64,000 nucleotides of DNA from Metallosphaera tengchongensis (GCF_013343295.1 NZ_CP049074.1:1-64000), one strand, 5' to 3'; shown: positions 53,163 through 63,401, numbered from the stretch's first letter. Notes: generated by a model from the letters alone, not told the origin. Translations and numbers: made by a program.

Positions 53163-54746
53163 ATGCCCAGCTGGAGTGTGGTGTTAACCTCAGATAGGGG
53201 GTCCTTCACCAGGTTTGGTCCATCCAGTGTAATGGGGTATGTAGCGTGCATGCCGTCAAGGTTAGTCCCCAGGGTTTTCATGGATACCCTTTTCACCCCG
53301 CCTATAAAGGAGGTTGACCAAAGGGGAGGAGCACTTTACGCTCCTTACGCCTTAAGAAAGGTGGAATCAACCTTGATAACCCACGGGATCAAGGACGTCA
53401 TTGTAGTCCAACCGGAGAGGCTTAGAAAGGTTGTCTCCAATACTACAAAGGTAGTAGGAATTTCAGTCCACGACCCTTACGGTCTTGATCCAGTCACCTA
53501 CAAACTGTCCCTGCTTTTTGGGGGAGGGAAATCGTGGCTTGAGGTCTTCTTTGAGGAGCTGGGAGATGAAATTTCTGAGCTCAAAAAACAGTACAGTTTC
53601 AAGGTGATCGCTGGAGGACCTGGAGCATGGGAGCTAACTAAGAGAAGGCCGGTCTGGTTAGATGTCTTGGTCATGGGAGAGAGCGAGGTTGTTCTCCCCC
53701 AAATAGTGGGTTCCATCATGAAGGGAGAGAACCCCCCACCAATTGTAAAGGGAAGAGACCCTAAGATTGAGGAAATTCCGCCCGTCATAGGAGCTACAAG
53801 GTGGGGTGAAGTTCAGATCACCAGGGGTTGCCCAAGGGGGTGTAGCTTTTGTTCCATAACTCCAGAAACTTTCAGATCCATACCGTTGGATGTAATTACG
53901 GAGGAGGTAAAAGTGAACTTAAGTGCTGGAATAAGAGACGTGGACCTCATTACAGATGACGTTTTGCTTTATGGTTCAACAAAATTAAGGGTTAATCATG
54001 AGGCCATGGTAAAGCTATTTACAGAGGTTAAGAAAACGGGTGCCAAAGGTATATTTTGGCCACACGTGTCAGCCCCAGCTGTCAGGTCTAGCCCTAAGAC
54101 CTTGAGGGCAATGGCGGAGATAGCTGAGTACAACTTCGACCGCTCTGTTATGCCCGTTGTTGGTATGGAGAGTGGGAGTATAAAGATCTTGAAAAAGTAC
54201 ATGCCAGCGAAGGCTTTCCCCTGGTCCGTAGAGGAGTGGACTGACGTTATCCTTGATGCGACCGCCATCATGAACGAGAACTATATCTACCCGTGCTACA
54301 CCATGACCATCGGTTATAGGGAAGAAACTGACGATGACGTTCAACAGAGTATTGACCTAGTGCAGAAGGTCATAGACCACGATTTTACTGCCTGGGTCTT
54401 TCCCCTCCCCGTTATACCCATGAGTGTAACGAGGGTGAAGGATAACCCATTTCCCGATTTGGAGAGGCTACCTTCGAAGTATTGGGACCTTCTCTACATC
54501 TCATGGAACTACAATATGAAGGTGACCCGGAAGCTTGCGCCTAGGTTAGCCGGGAAGGGAATGACCGGGAGGTTAGTGAGGTTAATGATAGATAGAGTTT
54601 TCTCTTCAATAGAGTGGTTCTTTAGGGAACTGAAGGACAGTAATGGGAGGAAGTCCATAGAGTTCTCTAGTATCAATCTAAATAACAGCCTTGGAACCAT
54701 AAGGTCAATAGTAGAGCTAGGTAAGCTAAGCTTTAGGAAAAGTTAA
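53163..54746 (+). CDS. B12-binding-domain radical SAM protein
   Basis: 527 residues. The N-terminal half (about 60-190) has a cobalamin-binding-like Rossmann region with VVGISVHDPYGLDP and AGGPGAWEL. The radical SAM cluster is in TRGCPRGCSFCSITP (CxxxCxxC). The rest is a TIM-barrel-type radical SAM fold and a C-terminal helical part. Such enzymes carry out methyl transfers or other radical chemistry on unknown substrates in archaea. It has its own promoter in the AT-rich 53090-53150 sequence. Confidence 0.85.
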   Translation: MPSWSVVLTSDRGSFTRFGPSSVMGYVACMPSRLVPRVFMDTLFTPPIKEVDQRGGALYAPYALRKVESTLITHGIKDVIVVQPERLRKVVSNTTKVVGISVHDPYGLDPVTYKLSLLFGGGKSWLEVFFEELGDEISELKKQYSFKVIAGGPGAWELTKRRPVWLDVLVMGESEVVLPQIVGSIMKGENPPPIVKGRDPKIEEIPPVIGATRWGEVQITRGCPRGCSFCSITPETFRSIPLDVITEEVKVNLSAGIRDVDLITDDVLLYGSTKLRVNHEAMVKLFTEVKKTGAKGIFWPHVSAPAVRSSPKTLRAMAEIAEYNFDRSVMPVVGMESGSIKILKKYMPAKAFPWSVEEWTDVILDATAIMNENYIYPCYTMTIGYREETDDDVQQSIDLVQKVIDHDFTAWVFPLPVIPMSVTRVKDNPFPDLERLPSKYWDLLYISWNYNMKVTRKLAPRLAGKGMTGRLVRLMIDRVFSSIEWFFRELKDSNGRKSIEFSSINLNNSLGTIRSIVELGKLSFRKS

Positions 54747-54775
54747 ATTTTTTAATATCAGCTATTAAAGGTTGT

Positions 54776-55546
54776 ATGAGTCTGGTAAAATACACAAGTT
54801 TTGATGGGAAAGAAGTGGAAGCTTATCTGGTAAGAGGAGGGGGGAAAGCAGGGATTATAGTGGTCTCAGAGATTTGGGGGCTTACGGACTACATTAGGAA
54901 GGTCGCAGAGAGGCTAGCTGGTCTCGGCTATACTGCAGTAGCTCCAAATCTCTACTCCAGGAGCTCTGACATATTCAGTCAAGAGAACATATCCTCTGTG
55001 ATGAGGAGGTTTTTCACACTACCCCCAGAGAAGAGGAACGATCCTGATACCGTGTCTAAGATCCTAAGCAGTCTCGGAGAGAAGGAGAGAGCCATATACA
55101 GAGAGCTAGTTGAGGAGAGGGTAGCCACTGAGGACAGGATGATCAAAGACCTTGAATACGCTTACGAGTACCTCAGATCCCTTGGACTGAACAAGATGGG
55201 GGTCATTGGTTTCTGTATGGGTGGGGGTCTGTCTTTCCAGCTGTCCACACAAAAGCCAATGGATGCCACTGTGGTCTATTACGGAAGGAACCCGAGAGAC
55301 CTGGAAGACATTTCAAAGCTTAAGGGACCTGTTCTTGCCCACTATGCTGGCGAGGATTCAGCTATTAACCAGGGGATCCCGGACATGGTAAGGGCAATGG
55401 TTAAGTACAAGAAGGAGCTTGAAATGAAGATCTACCCTGGAACCTACCACGCCTTTGCCACCGAGGGTGGTCAAGTCTACAATGAGAGGGCTGCTAAGGA
55501 CGCGTGGGAGAGAACCGTGAAGTTCTTCAACGTCAACTTAGGATAG
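54776..55546 (+). CDS. Dienelactone hydrolase family alpha/beta hydrolase
   Basis: 256 residues. The nucleophile elbow GFCMGG carries the Cys of dienelactone hydrolases. The Asp (YAGEDSAI region) and His (GTYHAFAT) complete the triad. It may hydrolyse lactones or ester side products of aromatic breakdown, or act more generally. It starts 29 bases after the radical SAM gene. A 42-codon frame follows at once (55546-55674) but is doubtful. Confidence 0.9.
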   Translation: MSLVKYTSFDGKEVEAYLVRGGGKAGIIVVSEIWGLTDYIRKVAERLAGLGYTAVAPNLYSRSSDIFSQENISSVMRRFFTLPPEKRNDPDTVSKILSSLGEKERAIYRELVEERVATEDRMIKDLEYAYEYLRSLGLNKMGVIGFCMGGGLSFQLSTQKPMDATVVYYGRNPRDLEDISKLKGPVLAHYAGEDSAINQGIPDMVRAMVKYKKELEMKIYPGTYHAFATEGGQVYNERAAKDAWERTVKFFNVNLG

Positions 55547-55670
55547 TGAGGTGTGGTGAGTTGAAGGAGAGCCAAGAGAAGGGGAAGATAATAGAAGACT
55601 GCTTTATGACGTGGGTAAGAATCCTAGAGATGACGGAGGGAGAGAAGAAGGAAAAGGAGGAGAGATCTAG

Positions 55671-55709
55671 CTGACTTCCTCCCAGCTCAAAAGGACTAGG
55701 CTTTTGTCA
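55671..55709 (-). repeat. TnpB-type right-end hairpin, solo copy (decayed)
   Basis: CTGACTTCCTCCCAGCTCAA followed by AAGGACTAGGCTTTTGTCA. A decayed copy downstream of the dienelactone hydrolase gene and at the 3' side of the GH15 gene. Confidence 0.5.
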
Positions 55710-55806
55710 ACTGTAAAAGATTTTCAAGAGAATATTTTGGAAAGACCTTCTCCGACCTTTTTTGTCATCGTTTAAAACTCACGACTTTCATAGCTGCTTC
55801 TTCTCA

Positions 55807-57567
55807 TTACGACAAAAAGTTTGAAAATCCGTTCCTCAAGTAGTAGAGGGTCTTTACCATCTCAGCGTGACTCCACACTAACGGGCACACTGATGAATAC
55901 CTACCCGAGGATGTAATCTGCTCCGGTATCAGTCCCGTCCACAAGGAATTCTTTCTCACCCAGTCAACGTAACCCATCGCCCTATCCTTGTCCCCCTCAG
56001 CTATCAACTCCTGGGCCACCCAAAGGGTAGTTATGAACCAAGGGTTCGGATCCTTCCCTTCCCTCATATACATATCTCCCTCATATCTACATATACCACC
56101 GTTAACCTTGAGTTTCCTTTCAACAGTTCCTCTGTTGACCTTGATCCTAGGGTCACCTAAGGGGTATGCGAGCAGTGAGCCTAAAACAGTGCTGGAGTCC
56201 ACAGTGGGATCCACCTTTCCTTCAGTTCTACTCCGAGCGAAGTGGTCGCTCACCCACATTTCGTCCATGTTTTTCCTGATCTGCTCCGCCACAGAGGTGT
56301 ACTTAACAGCTAAGTTGTCCTCACCGAAGAAAGAGGAGAACTTAGACGCTGAAATTAGACCAGCGTAAACTGCTGCAGCTGTGAAGAAGTGAACCCCGAA
56401 TCTCTCCTCCCACAGGTCATAGGAAGGTAAAATTTCCCCTTCATCGTCGATATAGCTACAAAGGAAGTCGGCAGCAGCCTTGATACCGGGTCTATACAAG
56501 TCCTTTATGAAGTCCACGTTCCTGAAAGTTTTGAAGTGAACCCAGAGGGCGTAAATCATGAGGGCAGTCTCGTCCTCCTGGATGGGGAGATACTTTTCAG
56601 TCCAAGGATGCCACGTACTTCCCCAATGGCCATCCACAGTATACTTCTGGAACAGGAATCCATTATATAAGAGCGGTCTGGAGAACTGGAAAAGCCTCCT
56701 ACCCTCCTCCTCGAAACCAAGGAGAGTGAAGGCTATGGAAGCCATGGAGGCGTCCCTATGCCAGACGTAATTATAGCTATCTCTGTTGAACCTCATTATA
56801 TCAGTGTCCAAGGAAGCTGGGAGGGCTCCGTTTTCCTGCCAATGGGCAGCTATGACCAGGGCGTCCCTCCTAGATTCACCCGTGCTCTGAGACCAAGCTC
56901 TCCAATACTTGTCTGTTCTGTCCAGGATCGTTTCAGCTCCCCTCTCTAGGACGTAGCGGTTGAGAGAGACCACGTCCTTGTAGCTCCTCCCTGCAACGAG
57001 CCAGCAAGTTATGGACCCCGACACCTGATAGGACACTGCGGAATCTACAGCCCCCTGAGCGATTGGGTTGCCGGAGAGCTCCCCGTCCTCGCAGTCTTTC
57101 CAAGTACCTATTAAGGACCCTGTCTCCTTGTAACCTGTAGCGTATTGAAAGGGAGTCACTCCGCATGAAAACAAGAACCACTTATCCCGTTTGTAATGAA
57201 CCATACCAAGAGTGGATGGATCGTAGAGAGCAGTATCACCATACTCGGTACCGTTAATATGGAAATCCCAGGTGAAGAACACCCTACCATTGGCCTTCAC
57301 TCTCCTGACTAGTATAGGATAGGCCATGTCGACTGCGTCTTCCACGACAATATTGTTGGCTGATGCGATTGAAACGAGAGTATCATCCTTATACTTGACC
57401 ACGGGGTTCATGTCATGAAGCCAATTGAAACCTGAGGAAAACAGCCCAATTCTACCTGCGTGGAGGTGGTTGTCCACCGACAAGGGAAAATAGAGTTCCC
57501 TCATCATGTACTTACCGTCAAGTAGAGCTGTCAATTTACCGTTACCTAGGATAATGCTTCTTGTCAT
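55807..57567 (-). CDS. Glucoamylase-type glycoside hydrolase, GH15
   Basis: 586 residues. The N-terminal beta-sandwich domain (SIILGNGKLTALLDGKYMMRELYFP) is followed by an alpha/alpha barrel. The WHRDASMASIAFTLLGF block, the EDETALMIYALW region (a catalytic-type Glu), and LWEERFGVHFFTAAAVYAGL agree with archaeal glucoamylase. It removes glucose from maltooligosaccharides. No signal peptide, so probably cytoplasmic. Together with MalA, TreX, TreY and TreZ it forms a glycogen and maltodextrin pathway, spread over the window. Confidence 0.9.
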   Translation of the reverse strand: MTRSIILGNGKLTALLDGKYMMRELYFPLSVDNHLHAGRIGLFSSGFNWLHDMNPVVKYKDDTLVSIASANNIVVEDAVDMAYPILVRRVKANGRVFFTWDFHINGTEYGDTALYDPSTLGMVHYKRDKWFLFSCGVTPFQYATGYKETGSLIGTWKDCEDGELSGNPIAQGAVDSAVSYQVSGSITCWLVAGRSYKDVVSLNRYVLERGAETILDRTDKYWRAWSQSTGESRRDALVIAAHWQENGALPASLDTDIMRFNRDSYNYVWHRDASMASIAFTLLGFEEEGRRLFQFSRPLLYNGFLFQKYTVDGHWGSTWHPWTEKYLPIQEDETALMIYALWVHFKTFRNVDFIKDLYRPGIKAAADFLCSYIDDEGEILPSYDLWEERFGVHFFTAAAVYAGLISASKFSSFFGEDNLAVKYTSVAEQIRKNMDEMWVSDHFARSRTEGKVDPTVDSSTVLGSLLAYPLGDPRIKVNRGTVERKLKVNGGICRYEGDMYMREGKDPNPWFITTLWVAQELIAEGDKDRAMGYVDWVRKNSLWTGLIPEQITSSGRYSSVCPLVWSHAEMVKTLYYLRNGFSNFLS

Positions 57568-57655
57568 ATAGGAATTACGCGTATCTCAATAATAATGCTA
57601 ATTTCAGTTGAGTATATGGTATTAACTCCCCGGTTAAACGCCCGTCCCTCATAGT

Positions 57656-57692
57656 TGACGAAAGCCTCGCCTTTAGGGTTGGGAGGGAGTTA
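57656..57692 (+). repeat. TnpB-type right-end hairpin, solo copy, plus orientation
   Basis: TGACGAAAGCCTCGCCTTTA followed by GGGTTGGGAGGGAGTTAG. One of the few copies on the plus strand. It lies between the GH15 and ADH genes, with no tnpB nearby. Confidence 0.55.
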
Positions 57693-57734
57693 GATAAAAA
57701 TGATAGATCTTTATTAAAATTTTTATTAGTTTAT

Positions 57735-58721
57735 TTAAACTTTTATCATAATTCTTCCATCCCTATCTCCTGACATTAGGGCCTTTAATGCCTCAGCAGC
57801 TTCCTCGAGTGGGTACTTCTTATAAACCTTTACCTTACAGTCCTTGCAGAGCTCAGCTAGCTCAGCGATCTCAGCCCTAGTGCCTCCTGTTGTACCGACT
57901 ATCTGAGAGTGAAGACTGTACACCTTCGAGAGATCCAGTTTGACCTCACCTCCAGTCAAAGTACCGAAAAGTACCAACTTACCTCTAGGCCCCAAAACGT
58001 TCATGGAAATGTCCCACACAGATGCTCCCACGGAGTTAATTACTATATCTGCCATCTTACCGTTGGTCATCTGTCTCACGGTGTCCACAACTTTAGAAGA
58101 TTCCACTACCGCATCAGCTCCGAAGTCCTTGACCCACGACTTCCTGCTCACCGCAATTACCTTAGAACCCATTTTCTTAGCCAACTGCACAGCGAACATC
58201 CCCGTGTTCCCTGAAGCTCCGAACACAACTACGGTCTTCCCTAAGGATGCCCCTGCCTCCTTCAAGGCGTGATAGGAAGTTAACCCTGCTACGGGAAGGC
58301 TAGCAGCAAGCGAAGGCTCAAGGTCAACCTTCACCACGTTCTTCTCCGGAACTATCATCTTCTCCGCCCAACCTCCCTGCGTTATCAGGCTCATGATTCC
58401 TCCATTTCTGCAGAGCTCTTCGTTACCCCTAAGGCACATGTCGCAGTTCCCATCAAAAACTCTGTTGTAAACTACGACTTTATCCCCTGGTTTGACAGAC
58501 TTAACGTGTTCCCCTACCTTCACTACTTCTCCGTAAATTTCAGCACCGGGAATGTGGGGCATGGGCTGAACCGGGATAAAGGACACCACAAAATAGTCAA
58601 TTGGGTTTACACCGGACTCTATGACCCTTAAAACCACGTCGTGGTGACCCGGCTCAGGGTCTTTTACTTCACTTATCTTGAGATTTTCTAAACCAGATTT
58701 CTCAAATATAACTGCTTTCAT
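57735..58721 (-). CDS. Zinc-containing alcohol dehydrogenase / quinone reductase family (MDR)
   Basis: 328 residues. GroES-like N-domain (about 1-125) with structural-zinc cysteines CDMCLRGNEELC (three of the usual four). The usual catalytic-zinc Cys is replaced (SGVNPIDYFVV), which suggests a quinone or enoyl reductase rather than a true alcohol dehydrogenase. NAD(P)-binding VVVFGASGNTGMFAVQLAKKMGSKVI is intact. Substrate unknown; archaeal members include acryloyl-CoA reductases. Confidence 0.85.
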   Translation of the reverse strand: MKAVIFEKSGLENLKISEVKDPEPGHHDVVLRVIESGVNPIDYFVVSFIPVQPMPHIPGAEIYGEVVKVGEHVKSVKPGDKVVVYNRVFDGNCDMCLRGNEELCRNGGIMSLITQGGWAEKMIVPEKNVVKVDLEPSLAASLPVAGLTSYHALKEAGASLGKTVVVFGASGNTGMFAVQLAKKMGSKVIAVSRKSWVKDFGADAVVESSKVVDTVRQMTNGKMADIVINSVGASVWDISMNVLGPRGKLVLFGTLTGGEVKLDLSKVYSLHSQIVGTTGGTRAEIAELAELCKDCKVKVYKKYPLEEAAEALKALMSGDRDGRIMIKV

Positions 58722-58769
58722 TAGTAAAGTATAAACTAAACTTCCTTTTAAAATTATCTCATATGAGGA

Positions 58770-58883
58770 ATGAAGGTTGGAGAGATTTTAACGACAAGTT
58801 CAACAAATAGTAGGCACAAGGTGAGGACCATGGAGCAAAGAGACAAAACCGGGTCTAAAAAGGAGTCCAAGAAAATGAGATAG
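58770..58883 (+). CDS. Possible small basic protein (37 residues)
   Basis: ATG at 58770 is preceded by GAGG. The peptide begins MKVGEILTTSSTNSRHKVRT and ends KKESKKMR. An AT-rich stretch (TTTTAAAATTAT at about 58747-58758) provides a promoter, in divergent arrangement with the ADH gene. It is convergent with the 47-residue frame at 58903-59046. Highly charged; no family recognised. Evidence is limited to context and codon pattern. Confidence 0.4.
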   Translation: MKVGEILTTSSTNSRHKVRTMEQRDKTGSKKESKKMR

Positions 58884-58902
58884 TCGAAATAACCCCTAAC
58901 TT

Positions 58903-59046
58903 TTAGGAGAGGTACATTAGAGGATCCTTGAACTTGTTCCTTCTCACGGTATCGTAATACTCAGGGTACTCAAGTCTTACGAAATCCTCAGGGAGCTTTG
59001 CCAGATCATATTCCTGGTTTCTTGATCTTCTTTGCAGTTTTATCAT
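58903..59046 (-). CDS. Possible small protein (47 residues)
   Basis: An open frame from ATG at 59046 to TAA at 58903. It reads MIKLQRRSRNQEYDLAKLPE then DFVRLEYPEYYDTVRRNKFK and ends DPLMYLS. The composition is protein-like, with aromatic and charged residues evenly spread, and AT-rich promoter-like DNA lies at 59060-59080. No family recognised. It may be a small conserved archaeal protein, but I cannot confirm this. Confidence 0.45.
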   Translation of the reverse strand: MIKLQRRSRNQEYDLAKLPEDFVRLEYPEYYDTVRRNKFKDPLMYLS

Positions 59047-59484
59047 ACTTACCATCTAACTTATATTATACTAGAACGGTTAAAAGATTATCCCGTGGTG
59101 TATAAGTATACTTTTACCTAAAGTCGAGAGTACGGAATACTAGAAGGAAATTAAGAATTTTTAATTGATTGTCCACGAACCAAATAAGAAACTAAGTTAG
59201 GACGGGACTTTTTTGAATGGTCTCCCTAACTGCCAGAATGATTGAGACCTTTCTACCGTCAAGGGGACATTCTGACCTACTCCCCGCCCTAAAGAGTAAG
59301 GCTTGTCCTCACTTCCTCAAAGGGAGTTCAGCGTAGCTCCACCTATGAAAGGAGGTAGTCCTCAAGATTATAAGTTATGACTCCCTGTAGAGTTGACCAG
59401 TGTAAAACCAACTCTTCCCTAAAAAGTGCCCTTGAATAGACCTTCTCCTCCTTCAGTAATGAAATGTTTTATGTGTGTTGAGTC
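59047..59484. other. Intergenic region with one hairpin
   Basis: About 440 bases. A good hairpin copy lies at 59272-59320 (minus orientation). The rest is AT-rich at 59060-59220 and without supported ORFs. Confidence 0.4.
59272..59320 (-). repeat. TnpB-type right-end hairpin, solo copy
   Basis: CTGACCTACTCCCCGCCCTA followed by AAGAGTAAGGCTTGTCCTCAC and TTCCTCA. The 5' arm is intact and the 3' arm mutated, so only part of the stem would pair. It has no neighbouring tnpB. Confidence 0.6.
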
Positions 59485-59847
59485 TTAAACGGAAGTAATG
59501 TTTTCCATGAACTCGTCCATTTTCTTCAATATTTCATTGTTTAAACCGTATTCTTGGGCAACATGGCTCGGCTTTCTGTACCCTATCTGAACTCTTCCAG
59601 ACGACTCCCATATGACCAACCTCAAAGGTAACTCATATGAGATCTCCCTCTTTTCACGCATCAGTATAGTCCCCACCCTCGGGTTTCCAAATATGAGTAC
59701 TTTAGTTGGCTCTAACTCCATTCCCACCTCCTTAGCGTTCTTAGAGTGATCTATTTCGGCAAAAATTACTGAACCGGCTTTGACTATCCTTTCCTTTACC
59801 CTTTGGACGCAGGAATCAAATGAGTCCTTACACTCCTTTATTATCAT
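59485..59847 (-). CDS. DUF302 family protein
   Basis: 120 residues. The family pattern is clear: AEIDHSKNAKEVGMELEPTKVLIFGNPRVGTILMREKREISYELPLRLVIWESSGRVQIGYRKPSHVAQEYGL. DUF302 proteins are small and widespread; one proposed role is in sulfur or metal stress, but this is not established. It stands alone upstream of the TDT transporter gene in the reverse direction. Confidence 0.85.
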   Translation of the reverse strand: MIIKECKDSFDSCVQRVKERIVKAGSVIFAEIDHSKNAKEVGMELEPTKVLIFGNPRVGTILMREKREISYELPLRLVIWESSGRVQIGYRKPSHVAQEYGLNNEILKKMDEFMENITSV

Positions 59848-60036
59848 ACTGTGTCCACAGGATATAATTTAATTAAGCTTTTTCCCGAATTTCTAGTAAA
59901 ATAGCGTATAACTAGAGCTATTTTGAAATTTGAGTTAATATTTATTATGAATATGAAAACTTAAGTGGAACAGGCTCAGCCTAAATCAAGTTCATGACCC
60001 GCTAACCCTTGCAACCAAGTTAAAGCTCACGACGTT

Positions 60037-61035
60037 TTAGCTCCTCAGAACCTCCACTAAATTGTATAGAAATCCACCCATCTGATAGATCCATAGGACA
60101 AGGGTGATGAAAAAGAAAATGTGAGATATCAGTAGAATTCCTGGTATCCTAGAGACTTTAGCTAGAAAGTAGGTTCCGACTCCATACACTGCTACTGGAA
60201 AAACTGCACTCCAGAACTGGAAGTCATACCTAAGGAGACTGACCCGCCTGACCAGGTGCTTCCAAAGGAAAGCTAGGAAAAGTATTGGGATCCACCAAGT
60301 CCCATAAGACCATATAAGGAGGGAAGTCCCAAGGAGTACCCCAGTCAAAGACCCGAGGGAGTTCCCGAAGTTCAAGAGTAGGAGGGAAGATGAGAGGGAA
60401 GCCAATGCAGGGAAACCTCCGTTAATCCAGAGGCTCGGTATCAAGTCCTCCTCCGTTACCTTATGGAGGAAGAGCCTAACGCCCAGGAGGAAAGTAAAGA
60501 GGAAATAGACCGCCCAGCCCATAAAGTATGAGATCAGAGAGACGTAAACCAGGGAGTCGTTAAACTTGCCCAAATCGGCGCTGAGCACGGAAACTGTCAT
60601 GGTCGAAACAGGGATGAGTAACCAGTTAGCGCTTACGTTTCCCTCCCCTATCAATAGGAGGAAAACAAGGGGATATTGGAGGATCACCCATGAAACGAAG
60701 CCAATAAACCATAGGACATAACCCAGGAATGGGTTGTGAAGGATTAACACAGCCTGATCCCCAAGGACATCAGTCCCAGCCACAAAAGTGAAAAAACCTG
60801 GTCCCCTGTCCGCACTCCTTAGATCAGCTTTCATGTTGGGCCAGAATTTTAGTATTCTAATGAAATTCATGACAACTAGTACCAAGTACACGAAGAAATT
60901 CAGAAAAGTGAAAATCAAGGGTAGATATCTTATTCCTAATAGATGCATAGCGATGACAGTGGTACCAGTAGCCATTACCATGCCGAAGTAAGATGGGGAT
61001 AGTATAGAGACCTTGAGTTCAAGCTTATTCAACAT
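60037..61035 (-). CDS. TDT/SLAC1-family transporter (tellurite resistance/dicarboxylate type)
   Basis: 332 residues with ten membrane helices. The N-terminal SPSYFGMVMATGTTVIAMHLLG and PGFFTFVAGTDVLGDQAVLI are typical of the C4-dicarboxylate/TehA/SLAC1 family, and GNVSANWLLIPVSTMTVS supports it. Family members export sulfite or carry dicarboxylates or anions. In a sulfur-metabolising archaeon a sulfite or anion exporter is plausible, but this is inference. Confidence 0.82.
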   Translation of the reverse strand: MLNKLELKVSILSPSYFGMVMATGTTVIAMHLLGIRYLPLIFTFLNFFVYLVLVVMNFIRILKFWPNMKADLRSADRGPGFFTFVAGTDVLGDQAVLILHNPFLGYVLWFIGFVSWVILQYPLVFLLLIGEGNVSANWLLIPVSTMTVSVLSADLGKFNDSLVYVSLISYFMGWAVYFLFTFLLGVRLFLHKVTEEDLIPSLWINGGFPALASLSSSLLLLNFGNSLGSLTGVLLGTSLLIWSYGTWWIPILFLAFLWKHLVRRVSLLRYDFQFWSAVFPVAVYGVGTYFLAKVSRIPGILLISHIFFFITLVLWIYQMGGFLYNLVEVLRS

Positions 61036-61186
61036 GGTTTACTAAACATCCATCCTAAAATAAATCCTGTTAGGTTCACAATTTAACACGAAGTTAAGAA
61101 AAACTATTTTTGGATTTATGACGTAAACCCGGAGAAAGCTTAGAGAGTCCTGGATGTCAAGGTCGTACTATTAACCTCCCCGAGTA

Positions 61187-63244
61187 CTACAAATACCTTT
61201 GGGGGAGGAATGGGGTACCCTTTAACTTCTTCCCAAGTCCCTTTTCAAGAGCTATGAACACGGCAGGTAATGCTCCAGTGGTACCAGCCTCACCTACTCC
61301 CCTAGCTTGGCTCAAGGTATGGGAAGGCGTGTTAAAGGTCTCCATGTATACTTTCCTCACAGCCTCTACCGCAGAGGGCACTCCGCTCTCAGCTATAGAA
61401 CTGTAAACTGGGTTACCCGATTCGTCGTAAATAGCTCCCTCAAGTAAGACTTGAGACGAACCCTGCAGGACTCCACCTATTATCTGCCCCTCTACCTCAG
61501 AGGGTATTATTGCCCTACCTACGTCATCTATTGCCCAATACTCCAACACCCTTGCCATGCCAGTCTCCTTATCTACATCCAGGACTGCCATGTGCACTCC
61601 AGGTGTGTACAGGTCTGAGGTCTTTGAAAACACTTCCGCCTCTGTAACCTCTTGGGAATTTATTGCCTCCTCCACTGTCATACCCTTACTTTTAATTTTC
61701 TCCAAGACCGCCAATGTAGCTTCAATGACTGCAGATCCTCCGGCTGCAGCAGACCTACTTCCAAAACTACCTATCCCCTCCTTGATTAAGGAGGTGTTGT
61801 TGGGCTCCACCCTAACCCTGTTAACGTCAACGCCAAGCCTCTCAGCTACAAGAAGCGCAAAGGTGGAACGGTGGGCTTGTCCGTGGGGTCCGCTTCCCAC
61901 TGCCACGAAGATCTCGCCTTTCCCCACCCTTACCTTAGCCCCCTCTCCAGGAGAGCTCCTCACGACCTCAGTAAACGCTATAAAGGAGACGGCCTTATCC
62001 TTATATTTCTCCTTTAATGAACGGTAAATCATCTCTCCCCTATCGATCATTTCCTTATATGCTGCCCTATCGATCTTGACCCCAAGGGGAGTGGTAAACT
62101 CACCGTCCAAAAAGTTCTTCTTTCTGACCTCCACAGGGTCCATGCCGAGCTCTTGGGAGAGGTCCTCAACTAAGGTCTCTAGTATGAGCGCCGCTTCAGG
62201 TCTACCTGCACCTCTATACGGTCCTGTTGGGGGCTTGTTAGTGTAAACCCCCATCGCCCTCAGCTTAGCGAACCTCATTCTGTATGGACCGTTAAGGAGG
62301 GAGGCTATGAATGAGGGTGTTGTGGTGTTAAGTGTGAAGGCGTATGCCCCGAGGTCAACTACAACGTCCCCTTCTATACCGAGGATAGTCCCGTCTCTCC
62401 TGGCGTGAAGCCTCACCTTGGAGTAGACTCCTCTACCCTGGGTAGGGTTGGTTAGGTGTTCCCTCCTGGTCTCTATCCACTTCACAGGTCTCTTAAGCCT
62501 CATGGAAGCTATGGAAGTTAAGACGTATTCGGGGTACGCAGGTACCTTGTTCCCGAAACCCCCTCCTACGTTTTGTGGTGCGTAGACCACGATCTTCTCC
62601 GGTGGGATCCCAAGGGCCTCCTGTAGGTCAGCCCTTATCCTAAAGGCTGACTGGAAAGAGCCTATGACGGTTAGGGTCTCGCCATTGAAGTAGGAGATTA
62701 CGCCTTTAGGTTCCATTGGGTGCTGAACTATCCTATCCTGTAGGAGCTCTCTCTCCACAGTTACCTCAGAGTTGGCCACCTGCTCTAGATCACCCCCGGA
62801 GAGGCTGAGGTCTATAGCGACATTCCCCTTCTCGTGGATCTTCACCTCCTCCTTCAATGACTCCTTTATGGTGGTCACTGGAGGGAGCTGGTCGTAATCA
62901 GCCCCCACTTCGTCCAGGATGTCCTCAACCTCATACTTGTCCTCGACTACGAAAGCCGAGACTGGTTGACCCACAAAATTTACCATTCCGTCACTAACTA
63001 CTGGCATCTTTACCAAGTTCTTGGTCCTAGGATCGGGGCGGACAGGCATGTAGACTCCTACGTTCTTCCAGTCTAGGAATAGGAGGGCTTTATCGCTCCT
63101 CGCTACGTCCTTTACTTCAGCCCTAGCATAGGGAGACCTAAGAACTCCCAGGTAAACTGTACCCTCTAAAGATACATCGTCTACATACTTTCCCATTCCT
63201 GTTAAAGAGTCTAAATGTTCTCTTAGTCTGACCGTGTTGGACAT
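61187..63244 (-). CDS. Molybdenum hydroxylase large subunit (xanthine dehydrogenase / CoxL family)
   Basis: 685 residues, slightly shorter than usual for the family (about 700-780). Domain a/b pattern: [29 protein letters not shown] at the N-terminus, [35 protein letters not shown], and the C-terminal [21 protein letters not shown], which contains the Mo-site Glu (GVGEAG). Substrate may be aldehyde, CO or a heterocycle. The FAD and 2Fe-2S subunits that normally accompany it are not in the window; upstream are only tnpB remains. It may be assembled with subunits encoded elsewhere. Confidence 0.88.
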   Translation of the reverse strand: MSNTVRLREHLDSLTGMGKYVDDVSLEGTVYLGVLRSPYARAEVKDVARSDKALLFLDWKNVGVYMPVRPDPRTKNLVKMPVVSDGMVNFVGQPVSAFVVEDKYEVEDILDEVGADYDQLPPVTTIKESLKEEVKIHEKGNVAIDLSLSGGDLEQVANSEVTVERELLQDRIVQHPMEPKGVISYFNGETLTVIGSFQSAFRIRADLQEALGIPPEKIVVYAPQNVGGGFGNKVPAYPEYVLTSIASMRLKRPVKWIETRREHLTNPTQGRGVYSKVRLHARRDGTILGIEGDVVVDLGAYAFTLNTTTPSFIASLLNGPYRMRFAKLRAMGVYTNKPPTGPYRGAGRPEAALILETLVEDLSQELGMDPVEVRKKNFLDGEFTTPLGVKIDRAAYKEMIDRGEMIYRSLKEKYKDKAVSFIAFTEVVRSSPGEGAKVRVGKGEIFVAVGSGPHGQAHRSTFALLVAERLGVDVNRVRVEPNNTSLIKEGIGSFGSRSAAAGGSAVIEATLAVLEKIKSKGMTVEEAINSQEVTEAEVFSKTSDLYTPGVHMAVLDVDKETGMARVLEYWAIDDVGRAIIPSEVEGQIIGGVLQGSSQVLLEGAIYDESGNPVYSSIAESGVPSAVEAVRKVYMETFNTPSHTLSQARGVGEAGTTGALPAVFIALEKGLGKKLKGTPFLPQRYL

Positions 63245-63320
63245 AGCTAAAAGTTCTCTCGAGTGTCATTAAAAGCATTTCTCGAATCAGTTTCAGCCCT
63301 GAACGTGGAGAAAGCTTAAC

Positions 63321-63357
63321 CGACCTATCTGCCTAAAGGGAGAGGTTTCCGTCTTTC
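63321..63357 (-). repeat. TnpB-type right-end relic (weak)
   Basis: CGACCTATCTGCCTAAAGGG followed by AGAGGTTTCCGTC. A weak relic next to the better copy at 63402. The two may be the overlapping ends of successive insertions. Confidence 0.35.
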
Positions 63358-63401
63358 TAGAGTGGTTGTTCTACCAGTTGGACTTTTACCAATACACGGT
63401 T

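Noticed and set aside
55546-55674. 42-codon GTG frame after the dienelactone hydrolase
   Set aside because: Overlaps the stop (TAGTG) and is charged, but runs into a hairpin relic and has no support beyond being open.
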